Shown here piece after piece: positions 1 through 9,216 of a stretch of DNA of 33,314 nt. A program made the translations under genes and the position numbers. Positions within the stretch are counted from its first letter, which is position 1; every line of letters starts with the position of its first letter. Origin of the DNA: Sphingomonadaceae bacterium (lineage in GTDB: Bacteria > Pseudomonadota > Alphaproteobacteria > Sphingomonadales > Sphingomonadaceae); the NCBI GenBank assembly GCA_903642255.1, contig CAHJWP010000008.1, positions 1 through 33,314 on the forward strand, given 5' to 3'. The notes beneath the pieces are model-generated. The model saw only the letters and a program-made list of their open reading frames with translations, made no database searches and was not told where the DNA came from.

Positions 1-2
1 GC

Positions 3-998
3 TGGGACACGGTGCTCGCGCTGCTGGGACCGGCCGCCAGTGCCGGCCAGCGCGCGGCCGCCGCGGCCGCCGGCGTTCGTCTGGTCGATACCGGTCACGC
101 GCTGGACTGGCTCGCCGCCGACGCGACCGCCGTGCGGGAAGCCAGTGCCGCACTGGCGGCACTGGCCCAGACGGAGCACGTCGACGTGGTCCAGCTCAAC
201 CAGCCGGCGCTCGCCGCGGGTTTCGCCGTCGGCATTCCGCTCGTCGTCGCGGTCCACTCCTGCGTCGCGACGTGGTGGGAAGCCGTTCATAGCGGGCCGC
301 TGCCGGCCGACCTCGCACGGCAGGCCGAACTGACGGCACGCGGCCTTGTCGCGGCCGATGCGATCGTCGCGCCGAGCGTCGCCTTCGCCGCGACGATCGC
401 CGCGCGCTACGACGTCACGCCGTCGGTCGTCCACAACGGGCGCTCGGCGCTGATCGCGCCGCCAGTGCCGATCGCCGATTTCGCCTTCACCGCCGGGCGG
501 CTGTGGGATGCGGGGAAGGACATCGCCACGCTCGATCGCGCGGCGGCGCGGCTGGCGGTGCGGTTCGAGGCGGCGGGTCCGCTCGCAGGGCCGCACGGCG
601 AAACGGTCGCGCTGCGTCACCTGCAGGCGCTCGGCCGGCTCGAAGAACCGGCGCTCGCCGCCTGCCTCGCCGCGCGGCCGGTATTCGTCAGCGCGGCGCG
701 CTATGAGCCGTTCGGGCTGGCCGTTCTCGAAGCGGCGCTCGCCGGCTGCGCACTGGTGCTGAGCGACATCCCAACCTTCCGCGAGCTATGGGACGGGGTC
801 GCGACCTTTGTCGCGCCTGGCGACGACGCCGGCTTCGCCGCCGCGATCGAGACCCTGATCGGCGATACGACCGAGCGTTACGCCAGCGGCGCGCGGGCAC
901 GTCGTCATGCCGCGCGCTACGCGCCCGCGGTGATGGCCGCCGGCATGGACACGATCTACCGCCGCCTGCTCGCCGCCGAGACACGGGCCGCCGCATGA
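3..998 (+). CDS. GT4-like glycosyltransferase, 5'-truncated by window edge
   Basis: Probable cytoplasmic glycosyltransferase of the GT-B fold that would transfer a sugar from a nucleotide-sugar donor to a glycan or lipid acceptor. The frame is open to the first bases of the window (the residues before the GTG at 12 read W-D-T and continue naturally), so the true start lies outside and the N-terminus is missing. The C-terminal donor-binding region is recognisable: 'YEPFGLAVLEAALAG' followed by 'SDIPTFRELW', the usual E-x7-E arrangement of family GT4 (Glycos_transf_1). The stop overlaps the start of the next gene (ATGA at 995-998), so it is the first visible member of a translationally coupled cluster. 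The acceptor and sugar cannot be read from sequence. Confidence 0.8.
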   Translation, partial: WDTVLALLGPAASAGQRAAAAAAGVRLVDTGHALDWLAADATAVREASAALAALAQTEHVDVVQLNQPALAAGFAVGIPLVVAVHSCVATWWEAVHSGPLPADLARQAELTARGLVAADAIVAPSVAFAATIAARYDVTPSVVHNGRSALIAPPVPIADFAFTAGRLWDAGKDIATLDRAAARLAVRFEAAGPLAGPHGETVALRHLQALGRLEEPALAACLAARPVFVSAARYEPFGLAVLEAALAGCALVLSDIPTFRELWDGVATFVAPGDDAGFAAAIETLIGDTTERYASGARARRHAARYAPAVMAAGMDTIYRRLLAAETRAAA

Positions 999-2098
999 AG
1001 ATCGTCTATTTCACCCACTCGCTGCGATCGTGCTGGAACCACGGCAACGCGCATTTCGTCCGCGGCGTGCTGAGCGAACTGGTCAGCCGGGGTCACGCCG
1101 TGCGTGCGCTCGAACCGGCCGGCAACTGGAGCCTGAGCCACCTGCTCGCCGACCAGGGCGACGCAGGGCTCGCCGCGTGGCGCGCCGCCTATCCCGAACT
1201 GATCGCGACGGAGTACGACCCGGCGAGCGACCCGGCCACGCTGATCGGCGACGCCGATCTCGTCATCGTCCACGAATGGAACGCGCCCGCGCTGGTCGCC
1301 GCGATCGGCCGGGCGCGGGTCGGCGGCGGGCGCTTCACCCTGTTGTTCCACGACACCCATCACCGCGCGGTCAGCGATCCGCACGCGATCCGCGCCTTCG
1401 ACCTGTCGGGTTATGACGGCGTGCTGGCGTTCGGCGCGGCGCTGACCGAGGTCTATCGCCGCTGGGGGTGGAGCAACGTCTGGACGTGGCACGAGGCGGC
1501 CGACACGCGCCGCTTCCATCCGCCTGCCGTCGAGCAAACCCGCGCCGGGCTGGTGTGGATCGGCAACTGGGGCGACGGCGAACGCACGGGGGAAATCGAA
1601 CAGTTCCTGCTGCGGCCAGCTCGGAGCGCCGGGTTGCCCCTCGACATCTACGGCGTTCGTTACCCCGCGGAGGCGCAGGCGATGGTCGCCGGCCATGGCG
1701 CGCGCTATCGCGGCTGGGCGCCGAACGCGACCGCGCCCGAAATTTTCGCCCGCCATCTTGCGACGGTTCACGTCCCTCGCCGCTATTATACGACCGTCCT
1801 GCCCGGCATCCCGACGATCCGCGTGTTCGAGGCGCTGGCGTGCGGCATCCCCCTGGTGTCGGCCCCGTGGGACGATGCCGAAGGGCTGTTCCGGCCGGGC
1901 GATTACCTGATGGCGGCCGACGGCGCGGCGATGACGCGCCAGCTGATCGCGCTGCGCGACGATGCGGCCCTGCGCGCGGCGACCGCGGCGGCCGGCCTCG
2001 CGACGATCCGCGCGCGCCACACCTGCGCGCATCGCGCCGGCGAACTGCTGGCGATCGTCGCGTCGCTGGCCGCTCCTGCACAGCGGAGTGTCGCGTGA
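995..2098 (+). CDS. CgeB-like glycosyltransferase, copy 1 of 3
   Basis: A 367-residue protein resembling the CgeB / Glyco_trans_1_2 group of GT-B glycosyltransferases. The N-terminus 'MKIVYFTHSLRSCWNHGNA' is a Rossmann strand plus loop. The C-terminal third carries 'RVFEALACGIPLVSAPWDD', the donor-site block typical of the family. The ATG at 995 was chosen because it begins the Rossmann strand and overlaps the preceding stop by ATGA; the open frame runs further upstream but that part is shadow sequence of the preceding gene. The next two genes have the same length and the same N-terminal pattern, so this is one of three tandem paralogues. Likely role is surface or secreted polysaccharide assembly. 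No signal peptide or membrane segment is visible. Confidence 0.8.
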   Translation: MKIVYFTHSLRSCWNHGNAHFVRGVLSELVSRGHAVRALEPAGNWSLSHLLADQGDAGLAAWRAAYPELIATEYDPASDPATLIGDADLVIVHEWNAPALVAAIGRARVGGGRFTLLFHDTHHRAVSDPHAIRAFDLSGYDGVLAFGAALTEVYRRWGWSNVWTWHEAADTRRFHPPAVEQTRAGLVWIGNWGDGERTGEIEQFLLRPARSAGLPLDIYGVRYPAEAQAMVAGHGARYRGWAPNATAPEIFARHLATVHVPRRYYTTVLPGIPTIRVFEALACGIPLVSAPWDDAEGLFRPGDYLMAADGAAMTRQLIALRDDAALRAATAAAGLATIRARHTCAHRAGELLAIVASLAAPAQRSVA

Positions 2099-3180
2099 GG
2101 ATCGCCTTTTACGGGTCGAGCCTCGTGTCGTCCTACTGGAACGGCGCGGCGACCTATTACCGCGGCATCCTCGGCGAACTGGCGCGGCGCGGCTACGCGA
2201 TCACCTTCTACGAGCCCGATGCGTTCGACCGGCAGCAGCATCGCGACATCGAGCCGCCGGACTGGTGTCGCTCGGTGGTCTACCCGGCGACCGCCGCCGG
2301 TTTGGCAAGCGTGCTCGCCGAAGCCGGCGATGCCGACATCGTCGTCAAGGCCAACGGCGTCGGGGTTTACGATCGCGAGCTTCTCGAAGGCATCGTCGCG
2401 CGCGCCCGGCCCGGCGCGCTCCGGGTATTCTGGGATGTCGACGCCGCCGCGACGCTCGACGAGATGCGGAGCGACCCCGGCCATCCGGTGCGCGCCGCCT
2501 TACCGGACCTCGATCTCGTCCTGACCTATGGCGGCGGCGCGCCGGTGGTCGACGCCTATCGCGGCTTCGGTGCGGCGGAGTGCGTGCCGGTCTACAACGC
2601 GCTCGATCCGGCGACGCATTTCCCGGTGCCGCCGGACGATCGTTTCGCCTGCGACCTCGCCTTCCTCGGCAACCGCCTGCCCGACCGCGAGGCGCGGGTC
2701 GAGGAGTTCTTCCTCAAGCCCGCGGCCGCGCTGCCGGAGCGCCACTTCCTCATCGGCGGCAACGGGTGGGAGACCAAAGCGATGCCGGCGAACGTCCGCC
2801 ACCGCGGCCACGTCTATACCGCCGAGCACAACGCGTTCAATTCGACGCCGCTCGCCGTGCTCAACGTCGCGCGCGACAGCATGGCGTCGGTCGGCTTCTC
2901 GCCGGCGACGCGCGTGTTCGAGGCGGCGGGCGCGGCGGCGTGCCTGATTACCGACGCGTGGGAGGGCATCGAGCTGTTCCTGACACCCGGAATCGAGGTC
3001 CTCGTCGCCCGCGACGGGCAGGACGTCACCGAGCATCTGTCGACGCTGACGCCGGAACGCGCGCGGGCGATCGGCGCGGCGGCGCTGACGCGGGTGCAAC
3101 GCGAGCACACCTACGCCCTGCGCGGCGCGCAGGTCGACGCGCTGTTCCGGGCGCACGAGCGGCAGCGGCGCGCGGCATGA
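2095..3180 (+). CDS. CgeB-like glycosyltransferase, copy 2 of 3
   Basis: A 361-residue paralogue of its two neighbours. It starts with GTG at 2095, overlapping the previous stop (GTGA), which fits the conserved N-terminus 'RIAFYGSSLVSSYWNGAA'. The middle contains 'DLAFLGNRLPDRE', aligning with 'DLSYLGTYSPDRQ' of copy 3, and the C-terminal donor block reads 'RVFEAAGAAACLITDAWEG'. The 'SVGFSPATRVFEA' segment matches 'AAGWSPSVRLFEA' in copy 3, so copies 2 and 3 look closer to each other than to copy 1. Family knowledge indicates an inverting or retaining GT-B enzyme; the substrate is unknown. Coupled expression with the rest of the cluster is inferred from the overlaps on both sides. Confidence 0.8.
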   Translation: MRIAFYGSSLVSSYWNGAATYYRGILGELARRGYAITFYEPDAFDRQQHRDIEPPDWCRSVVYPATAAGLASVLAEAGDADIVVKANGVGVYDRELLEGIVARARPGALRVFWDVDAAATLDEMRSDPGHPVRAALPDLDLVLTYGGGAPVVDAYRGFGAAECVPVYNALDPATHFPVPPDDRFACDLAFLGNRLPDREARVEEFFLKPAAALPERHFLIGGNGWETKAMPANVRHRGHVYTAEHNAFNSTPLAVLNVARDSMASVGFSPATRVFEAAGAAACLITDAWEGIELFLTPGIEVLVARDGQDVTEHLSTLTPERARAIGAAALTRVQREHTYALRGAQVDALFRAHERQRRAA

Positions 3181-4247
3181 GGCTCGTCGTCCTCGGCCTC
3201 AGCCTGTCGTCCTCATGGGGCAACGGCCATGCGACGACCTTCCGCGCGCTGCTCAAGGCGTTCGCCGCGCGGGGCCACGAGGTGCTGTTCCTCGAACGCG
3301 ACGTGCCGTGGTACGCCGGCCACCGCGATCTGGTCGATCCCGACTGGTGTCGACTGGCGTTCTACGACGGCGTCGACGGCCTCGCCGCGTGGCGGCAGGA
3401 GATCGCGACGGCCGACGCGGTCATCGTCGGGTCGTACGTCCCCGACGGTATCGACGTCGGGCGGCTCGTGCAACGGACGGCGCAGGGCGTCACCGCCTTC
3501 TACGACATCGACACGCCGGTGACGCTCGCTGCCCTGGTTCGTGGCGACTGCGCCTATCTGTCGCCGGCGCTGATCCCCGGCTACGAGGTCTATCTGTCGT
3601 TCACCGGTGGCCCGACCCTCGACCTGATCGAGCGGACCTACGGCTCGCCGACGGCGCGGGCGCTGTACTGCTCGGTCGACCCGGTACTCTACGCCTCAAC
3701 CGGCGCAGCGCAGCGCTGGGACCTGTCGTATCTCGGCACCTACAGCCCCGACCGGCAGCCGACGCTCGACCGCCTGCTGCTCGCCGTCGCGCGGGCGCTG
3801 CCGGAGCGCTCCTTCGTCGTCGCCGGACCGCAGTATCCCGCCGGTATCGACTGGCCGGCGAACGTCGAGCGGATCGACCATCTGCCGCCATCGGAACACG
3901 CCGACTTCTACTCGGCGTCGCGCTTCACCCTCAACGTGACGCGCGCCGACATGATCGCGGCCGGCTGGTCGCCGTCGGTGCGGCTGTTCGAGGCGGCGGC
4001 GTGCGGCACGCCGATCGTTTCGGACATCTGGGACGGCCTCGGCGAGCTGTTCGTGCCGGGCCGCGAGATCGTGCTGGCGGCGACCACTGCCGACGTCGTT
4101 GCCGCGCTTGACGGCGACGGCACGGCGATCGGCACGGCGGCCCGCGCCCGGGTGCTGGCCGCCCATACCGCCGCGCATCGCGCCGCCGAACTCGACGCCT
4201 GCCTCACCGCGGCCCGCGCCGCGCCCGCCCGCGCGGCGGTGGCATGA
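3177..4247 (+). CDS. CgeB-like glycosyltransferase, copy 3 of 3
   Basis: A 356-residue paralogue. The ATG at 3177 overlaps the preceding stop (ATGA) and opens the Rossmann motif 'MRLVVLGLSLSSSWGNGHA'. Internal landmarks are 'DLSYLGTYSPDRQ', 'NVERIDHLPPSEHADFYSAS' and the donor block 'VRLFEAAACGTPIVSDIWDG', all characteristic of CgeB-type glycosyltransferases with a Glyco_trans_1_2 C-terminal domain. It ends in an Ala/Arg-rich low-complexity tail. The following gene begins within its stop region. Its job presumably resembles that of copies 1 and 2, with each copy adding a different residue or using a different linkage; this is inference from tandem duplication and not from motif differences. 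Confidence 0.8.
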   Translation: MRLVVLGLSLSSSWGNGHATTFRALLKAFAARGHEVLFLERDVPWYAGHRDLVDPDWCRLAFYDGVDGLAAWRQEIATADAVIVGSYVPDGIDVGRLVQRTAQGVTAFYDIDTPVTLAALVRGDCAYLSPALIPGYEVYLSFTGGPTLDLIERTYGSPTARALYCSVDPVLYASTGAAQRWDLSYLGTYSPDRQPTLDRLLLAVARALPERSFVVAGPQYPAGIDWPANVERIDHLPPSEHADFYSASRFTLNVTRADMIAAGWSPSVRLFEAAACGTPIVSDIWDGLGELFVPGREIVLAATTADVVAALDGDGTAIGTAARARVLAAHTAAHRAAELDACLTAARAAPARAAVA

Positions 4248-4249
4248 CC

Positions 4250-4255
4250 AAGGAG
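4250..4255 (+). promoter_or_regulatory. Shine-Dalgarno AAGGAG deciding the start of the decarboxylase gene
   Basis: A full AAGGAG sits 6 nt before the ATG at 4262. The upstream in-frame ATG at 4244 overlaps the previous stop and has no such site. The strong site favours initiation at 4262. Confidence 0.7.
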
Positions 4256-4261
4256 AACATC

Positions 4262-5256
<995 letters not shown>

Positions 5257-5257
<1 letters not shown>

Positions 5258-6219
5258 TGGCGGCGACGATGCGCGCGGCGGTGCTCGCCGCGCCGGGCCG
5301 GATCGAGCTGGCCGACGTCGCCGTGCCGCAGCCGGGGCCGGGCGAGGTGCGCGTCCGGCTCGAGGGCTGCGGCGTCTGCGCGTCGAACCTCGAGCCGTGG
5401 GCGGGGCTCGAGTGGCTGACCTATCCCGGCGACGCGGGCGGGCTCGGCCACGAGGGCTGGGGGACGGTCGACGCGGTCGGCGAGGGCGTGACCGGGCTGA
5501 CCCCCGGCGACCGCGTGGCGACGCTCGGCACGCGCAGCTTCGCCGAGTTCGACATCGCCCCCGCCGCGGCCGTCGTCAGGCTGCCGTCCGGGGTGGTCGG
5601 ACCCTTTCCCGGTGAGCCGCTCGGCTGCGCGTTCAACATCTTCCGGCGCAGCGACATCCGGGCGGGACACACCGTGGCAATCGTCGGCATCGGCTTCCTC
5701 GGCGCGGTGTTGACGAAGCTCGCCAGCGATGCCGGCGCGCGGGTCATCGCCATCTCGCGCCGGCAGGAGTCGCTCGACCTCGCGCGCCTTTATGGTGCGG
5801 CCGAGACAATCGCGATGGAGGACCACTGGGCGATCATCGAGCGGGTCACGACGCTGACCGAGGGTGCCCTGTGCCCGCGCGTGATCGAGGCGGTCGGCAA
5901 GCAGTGGCCGCTCGATCTGGCCAGCGCGCTCGTTGCGCCCGGCGGCCGGCTGGTCATCGCCGGCTATCATCAGGACGGGCCGCGGCAGGTCAACCTGCAG
6001 GACTGGAACTGGAAGGGTATCGACGTGATCAACGCGCACGAGCGGGATCCCGCCGTCTGCCGGCGCGGTGTCGAGGAGGCGGTCGACGCCGTCGCCAGTG
6101 GCCGGCTCGACCCGACGCCGCTCTACACCCATGTATATCCACTCGACCGGCTGGCCGACGCGCTCGACGCGACACGCGACAAGCCGGGCGGCTTCGTCAA
6201 GGCGCTGGTCACGCTGTGA
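5257..6219 (+). CDS. Short zinc-type MDR alcohol dehydrogenase
   Basis: Medium-chain dehydrogenase/reductase of 320 residues. The GroES-like catalytic half shows 'GCGVC' (Cys41) and 'GHEGWGTV' (His65, Glu66), the expected ligands of a catalytic zinc. The Rossmann half shows 'VAIVGIGFLGAVL' for NAD(P) binding. The four-cysteine structural-zinc lobe of classical alcohol dehydrogenases is absent, which explains the short length. Its start overlaps the previous stop (TGATG, 5255-5259). Its position between a UXS-like gene and a Gfo/Idh/MocA gene suggests oxidation or reduction of a sugar or cyclitol hydroxyl. The substrate is unknown and a general alcohol substrate remains possible. Confidence 0.8.
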
Positions 6220-7184
6220 TCCGGCTCGGGTTTCTCGGGGTGGGGTGGATCGGACGTCACCGGATGGCGGCGATGCTGGCGACCGGCGCGCAGGCCGTCG
6301 CGGTCGCCGATCCATCGCCGGAGGCGGTCGCCGCCGCTCGCGACCTCGCGCCTGCTGCCGTGGTCGTCGACTCGCTCGACGCCATGCTGGCGCTCGGGCT
6401 CGACGGTGTGGTCATCGCCACGCCGAGCGCGCTCCACGCCGCGCAGTCGATCCGGGCACTCGATGCCGGCGTGGCCGTGTTCTGCCAGAAGCCTCTCGGG
6501 CGGACCGCCGCGGAGACGCGGGCGGTCGTCGCGGCCGCGCGCGCGGCCGACCGGCTGCTCCGCGTCGACCTGTCGTACCGCTTCACCGCCGGCATGATCG
6601 CGATCCGCGATGCCATCCGGCACGGCGAGCTGGGCGAGGTGTTCGCCGTCGACCTCACCTTTCACAATGCCTATGGGCCCGACAAGCCGTGGTTCTTCGA
6701 CCCCGCGCAGTCGGGCGGCGGCTGCGTCATCGATCTCGGCGTCCACCTCGTCGATCTCGCCCTGTGGGTGCTCGGCGGCGACACGACGGGCGCGGTATCG
6801 GCGACGCTGAAGCATGTGAGGCGACCGGTGGGGGCGGGCGAGGTCGAAGACTTCGCCGTTGCCGAGTTCAGGGTCGGGCAGGCGACCGTCCGCCTCACCT
6901 GCTCGTGGAACCTGCACGCCGGGCGGGACGCCGAAATCGCGGCGGTGTTCTACGGCACCGCGGGCGGCGCGGCGTGGCGGAACGTCGGCGGCTCATTCTA
7001 CGACTTCACCGCCGAACGCTTCACCGGAACCGTTGCCGGGATCCTTACCGACGGACCCGACGATTGGGGCGGCCGGGCGGCGGCCGACTGGGCGGCTCGT
7101 CTGACGGTGGCCAGGGGTTTCGACGACGAGGCGGAAAGCGTCATCCGCGTCGCCGAGGTGCTCGACCTGATCTATGCAGCATGA
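6216..7184 (+). CDS. Gfo/Idh/MocA family oxidoreductase
   Basis: NAD(P)-dependent sugar or cyclitol dehydrogenase of 322 residues. The N-terminal Rossmann domain starts with 'GVGWIG' at residues 8-13. The family's E-K-P cofactor/substrate motif appears as 'CQKP' (residues 90-93), so the usual Glu is a Gln while the catalytic Lys92 is kept. The C-terminal domain carries 'GGGCVIDLGVHLVD' with Asp173 and His177 in the expected active-site positions. It starts with GTG at 6216, overlapping the preceding stop as GTGA, and closes the seven-gene run. Pairing with the MDR enzyme suggests sequential redox steps on one nucleotide sugar or free sugar; that is inference. Confidence 0.85.
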   Translation: MIRLGFLGVGWIGRHRMAAMLATGAQAVAVADPSPEAVAAARDLAPAAVVVDSLDAMLALGLDGVVIATPSALHAAQSIRALDAGVAVFCQKPLGRTAAETRAVVAAARAADRLLRVDLSYRFTAGMIAIRDAIRHGELGEVFAVDLTFHNAYGPDKPWFFDPAQSGGGCVIDLGVHLVDLALWVLGGDTTGAVSATLKHVRRPVGAGEVEDFAVAEFRVGQATVRLTCSWNLHAGRDAEIAAVFYGTAGGAAWRNVGGSFYDFTAERFTGTVAGILTDGPDDWGGRAAADWAARLTVARGFDDEAESVIRVAEVLDLIYAA

Positions 7185-7266
7185 GGCGGCTCCGGCGGCG
7201 ATAGGCGAGCAGCGTCGTCAGCAGGCGGTGCATGGCACGATCGCGGCCGGCGTCGGTTTCCCCCGC

Positions 7267-9144
7267 ATGAAATTGTTCGACGCGATCTTCGGCCGCCGCC
7301 TCGCCAATCGCGAGCACGGCGACCAGAAGATCGGCTGGCTCGCCGGTGTCCCGGCGATGGGGCTCGATGGCCTCGGCTCCTCGTCGTATGGGCCCGAGGC
7401 GGCGCTGGCGATCATGATTCCGGCGGGAGCGGCCAGCCTCGCGTGGATCGGCTGGGTCATGGTGCCGGTCGTCGCCCTTCTCGCGATCCTGTATCTGTCG
7501 TACCGGCAGACGGTCGTCGCCTATCCGAGCAACGGCGGTGCCTACACCGTCGCCAAGGAAAACCTCGGGATAAACGGCGCGCTACTGGCGGCCGCGGCCC
7601 TGATGATCGACTATGTCCTGAACGTCGCGGTCGGCATCTCGGCCGGCGTCGGCGCGCTGACGTCGTCGGTTCCGGCGCTGCAACCGTACACGCTGTGGCT
7701 CTGCCTCGGCGTCCTGCTCGCCGTCGCGCTCGCCAACCTGCGCGGCACGCGGGAGGCGGGGTTGCTGTTCGCCCTGCCCACCTATCTGTTCATCCTCTCG
7801 TTTCTCGCGATCATCGCCGTAGCCATCACCCGGCTGGCGTTCGATCACGGGCCGCCGCACGTGGTCATCGCCCCGCCGCCGCTCGGCCGCGCGACGCAGG
7901 CGGTCGGCTGGTGGCTGCTGCTGCGTGCCTTCGCCGCCGGCTGCACGGCGATGACCGGCGTCGAGGCGGTGTCCAACGGCGTCAATGCCTTCAAGGAGCC
8001 AGTCGTTCGTCAGGCGCATGCGACGCTGACGGTGATCTGCGTCGTCCTCGGTCTTCTGCTGGCCGGCGTCGCCTATGTCGCGCGGGGCTACGGTCTCGGC
8101 GCGATGGACCAGACGAAGCCGGGGTATCAAAGCGTGATGTCGCAGCTGGCGGGTGCCGTCGCCGGTCATGGGACTATCTATTATGCGGCGATGGCCAGCC
8201 TGCTAGCGGTGCTCTGCCTGTCGGCGAATACCAGCTTCGTCGGCTTTCCCCGCCTCTGCCGGCTGGTCGCACTCGATGGATATCTGCCCAAGGCGTTCGC
8301 GGTCGCCGACCGCCGCCTCGTGTTTTCTGCCGGGGTGCTGTTCCTGACGGTGACCGGCGGTGGCCTGCTGATCGTCTTCGGCGGGATCACCGACCGGTTG
8401 ATCCCGCTGTTCGCGATCGGCGCCTTTCTCACCTTCACGATCAGTCAGCTGGGCATGGTCGTGCATTGGCACCGGCAACCGGGACGCACCGCTTGGCGGC
8501 TGGGCATCAACGCGCTGGGTGCTGCCACCACCATCGTGTCGCTGGTCGTCATTCTGGCGGCGAAGTTTCTCGATGGCGCGTGGATCGTGGTTCTGGCCAT
8601 TCCGTTGTCGGTGGCCGGTCTGATCGTCATCCGGCGATATTATCGGCGCATGGCGGACAGGCTTGCCGCCCCGGGCGATTTTACGGCCGACGAGATGGAG
8701 GCACCGACCGTTCTCGTCGCCTACGAGGCGCGCAGCCGGATGACGGACCGCGCGCTCCGCTTCGCCATGAGCCTGTCGCGCAATGTCGTTGCAGTGCACC
8801 TGCTGCGCCTCTCCGACCCCGATCAGGACGAGGATTGCCGCACGATTCGCGAACAGTTCGAGCAACAGGTGGCGACACCGCTCGTCGCGCAGGGCATTGA
8901 GCCGCCGCGGTTGATGCTGGTGCCGGCGCCGCGCCGCCGGATCCACGAACCATTGCTCGAACTCGTCCGCAAGCTCGACGCCGCGACGCCGGGCCGTTCG
9001 GTGGCCATCCTCATTCCCGAACTCGTCCTGCGACACTGGTGGGAACGCCCGCTGCACGGCCGCCAGGCGCAACGCCTTCGCACGGCACTGGTGGAGCACG
9101 CGGGGCCGCGGTTGATGATCATCACCTCGCCGTGGCGGGCCTAG
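7267..9144 (+). CDS. APC-superfamily permease, KimA-like potassium importer candidate
   Basis: A 625-residue membrane protein with about twelve hydrophobic segments in residues 25-455 and a soluble C-terminal domain (about 470-625) containing 'PELVLRHWWERPLH', the usual layout of the KimA (YdaO) branch of the KUP superfamily. 'LDGLGSSSYGPEA' (Asp34, Tyr41), 'IDYVLNVAV' (Asp115, Tyr116) and 'TGVEAVSNG' (Thr230, Glu233) fall at the spacing I recall for the potassium-site residues of Bacillus subtilis KimA. Asn119 and Gly123 replace the Thr and Ser expected there. The ATG at 7267 begins the conserved part; an in-frame ATG at 7174 would add 31 residues overlapping the previous gene and is less likely. 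Convergent with kup. A general amino-acid permease is the alternative. Confidence 0.75.
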   Translation: MKLFDAIFGRRLANREHGDQKIGWLAGVPAMGLDGLGSSSYGPEAALAIMIPAGAASLAWIGWVMVPVVALLAILYLSYRQTVVAYPSNGGAYTVAKENLGINGALLAAAALMIDYVLNVAVGISAGVGALTSSVPALQPYTLWLCLGVLLAVALANLRGTREAGLLFALPTYLFILSFLAIIAVAITRLAFDHGPPHVVIAPPPLGRATQAVGWWLLLRAFAAGCTAMTGVEAVSNGVNAFKEPVVRQAHATLTVICVVLGLLLAGVAYVARGYGLGAMDQTKPGYQSVMSQLAGAVAGHGTIYYAAMASLLAVLCLSANTSFVGFPRLCRLVALDGYLPKAFAVADRRLVFSAGVLFLTVTGGGLLIVFGGITDRLIPLFAIGAFLTFTISQLGMVVHWHRQPGRTAWRLGINALGAATTIVSLVVILAAKFLDGAWIVVLAIPLSVAGLIVIRRYYRRMADRLAAPGDFTADEMEAPTVLVAYEARSRMTDRALRFAMSLSRNVVAVHLLRLSDPDQDEDCRTIREQFEQQVATPLVAQGIEPPRLMLVPAPRRRIHEPLLELVRKLDAATPGRSVAILIPELVLRHWWERPLHGRQAQRLRTALVEHAGPRLMIITSPWRA

Positions 9145-9194
9145 CCGGCAGTCCGAGATGCCTGGGCCACGGTGCCCGCTTCATCGCCCGTCGA

Positions 9195-9213
9195 GCAGCA
9201 GGCCGCCTGCTGC
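9195..9213. terminator. Hairpin between two convergent transporter genes
   Basis: A perfect 8-bp inverted repeat (GCAGCAGG / CCTGCTGC) with a 3-nt loop lies in the 72-bp gap between the stops of the KimA-like gene and kup. There is no clear T-run on either side, so it is at best a weak or bidirectional terminator. Confidence 0.4.
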
Positions 9214-9216
9214 ATC

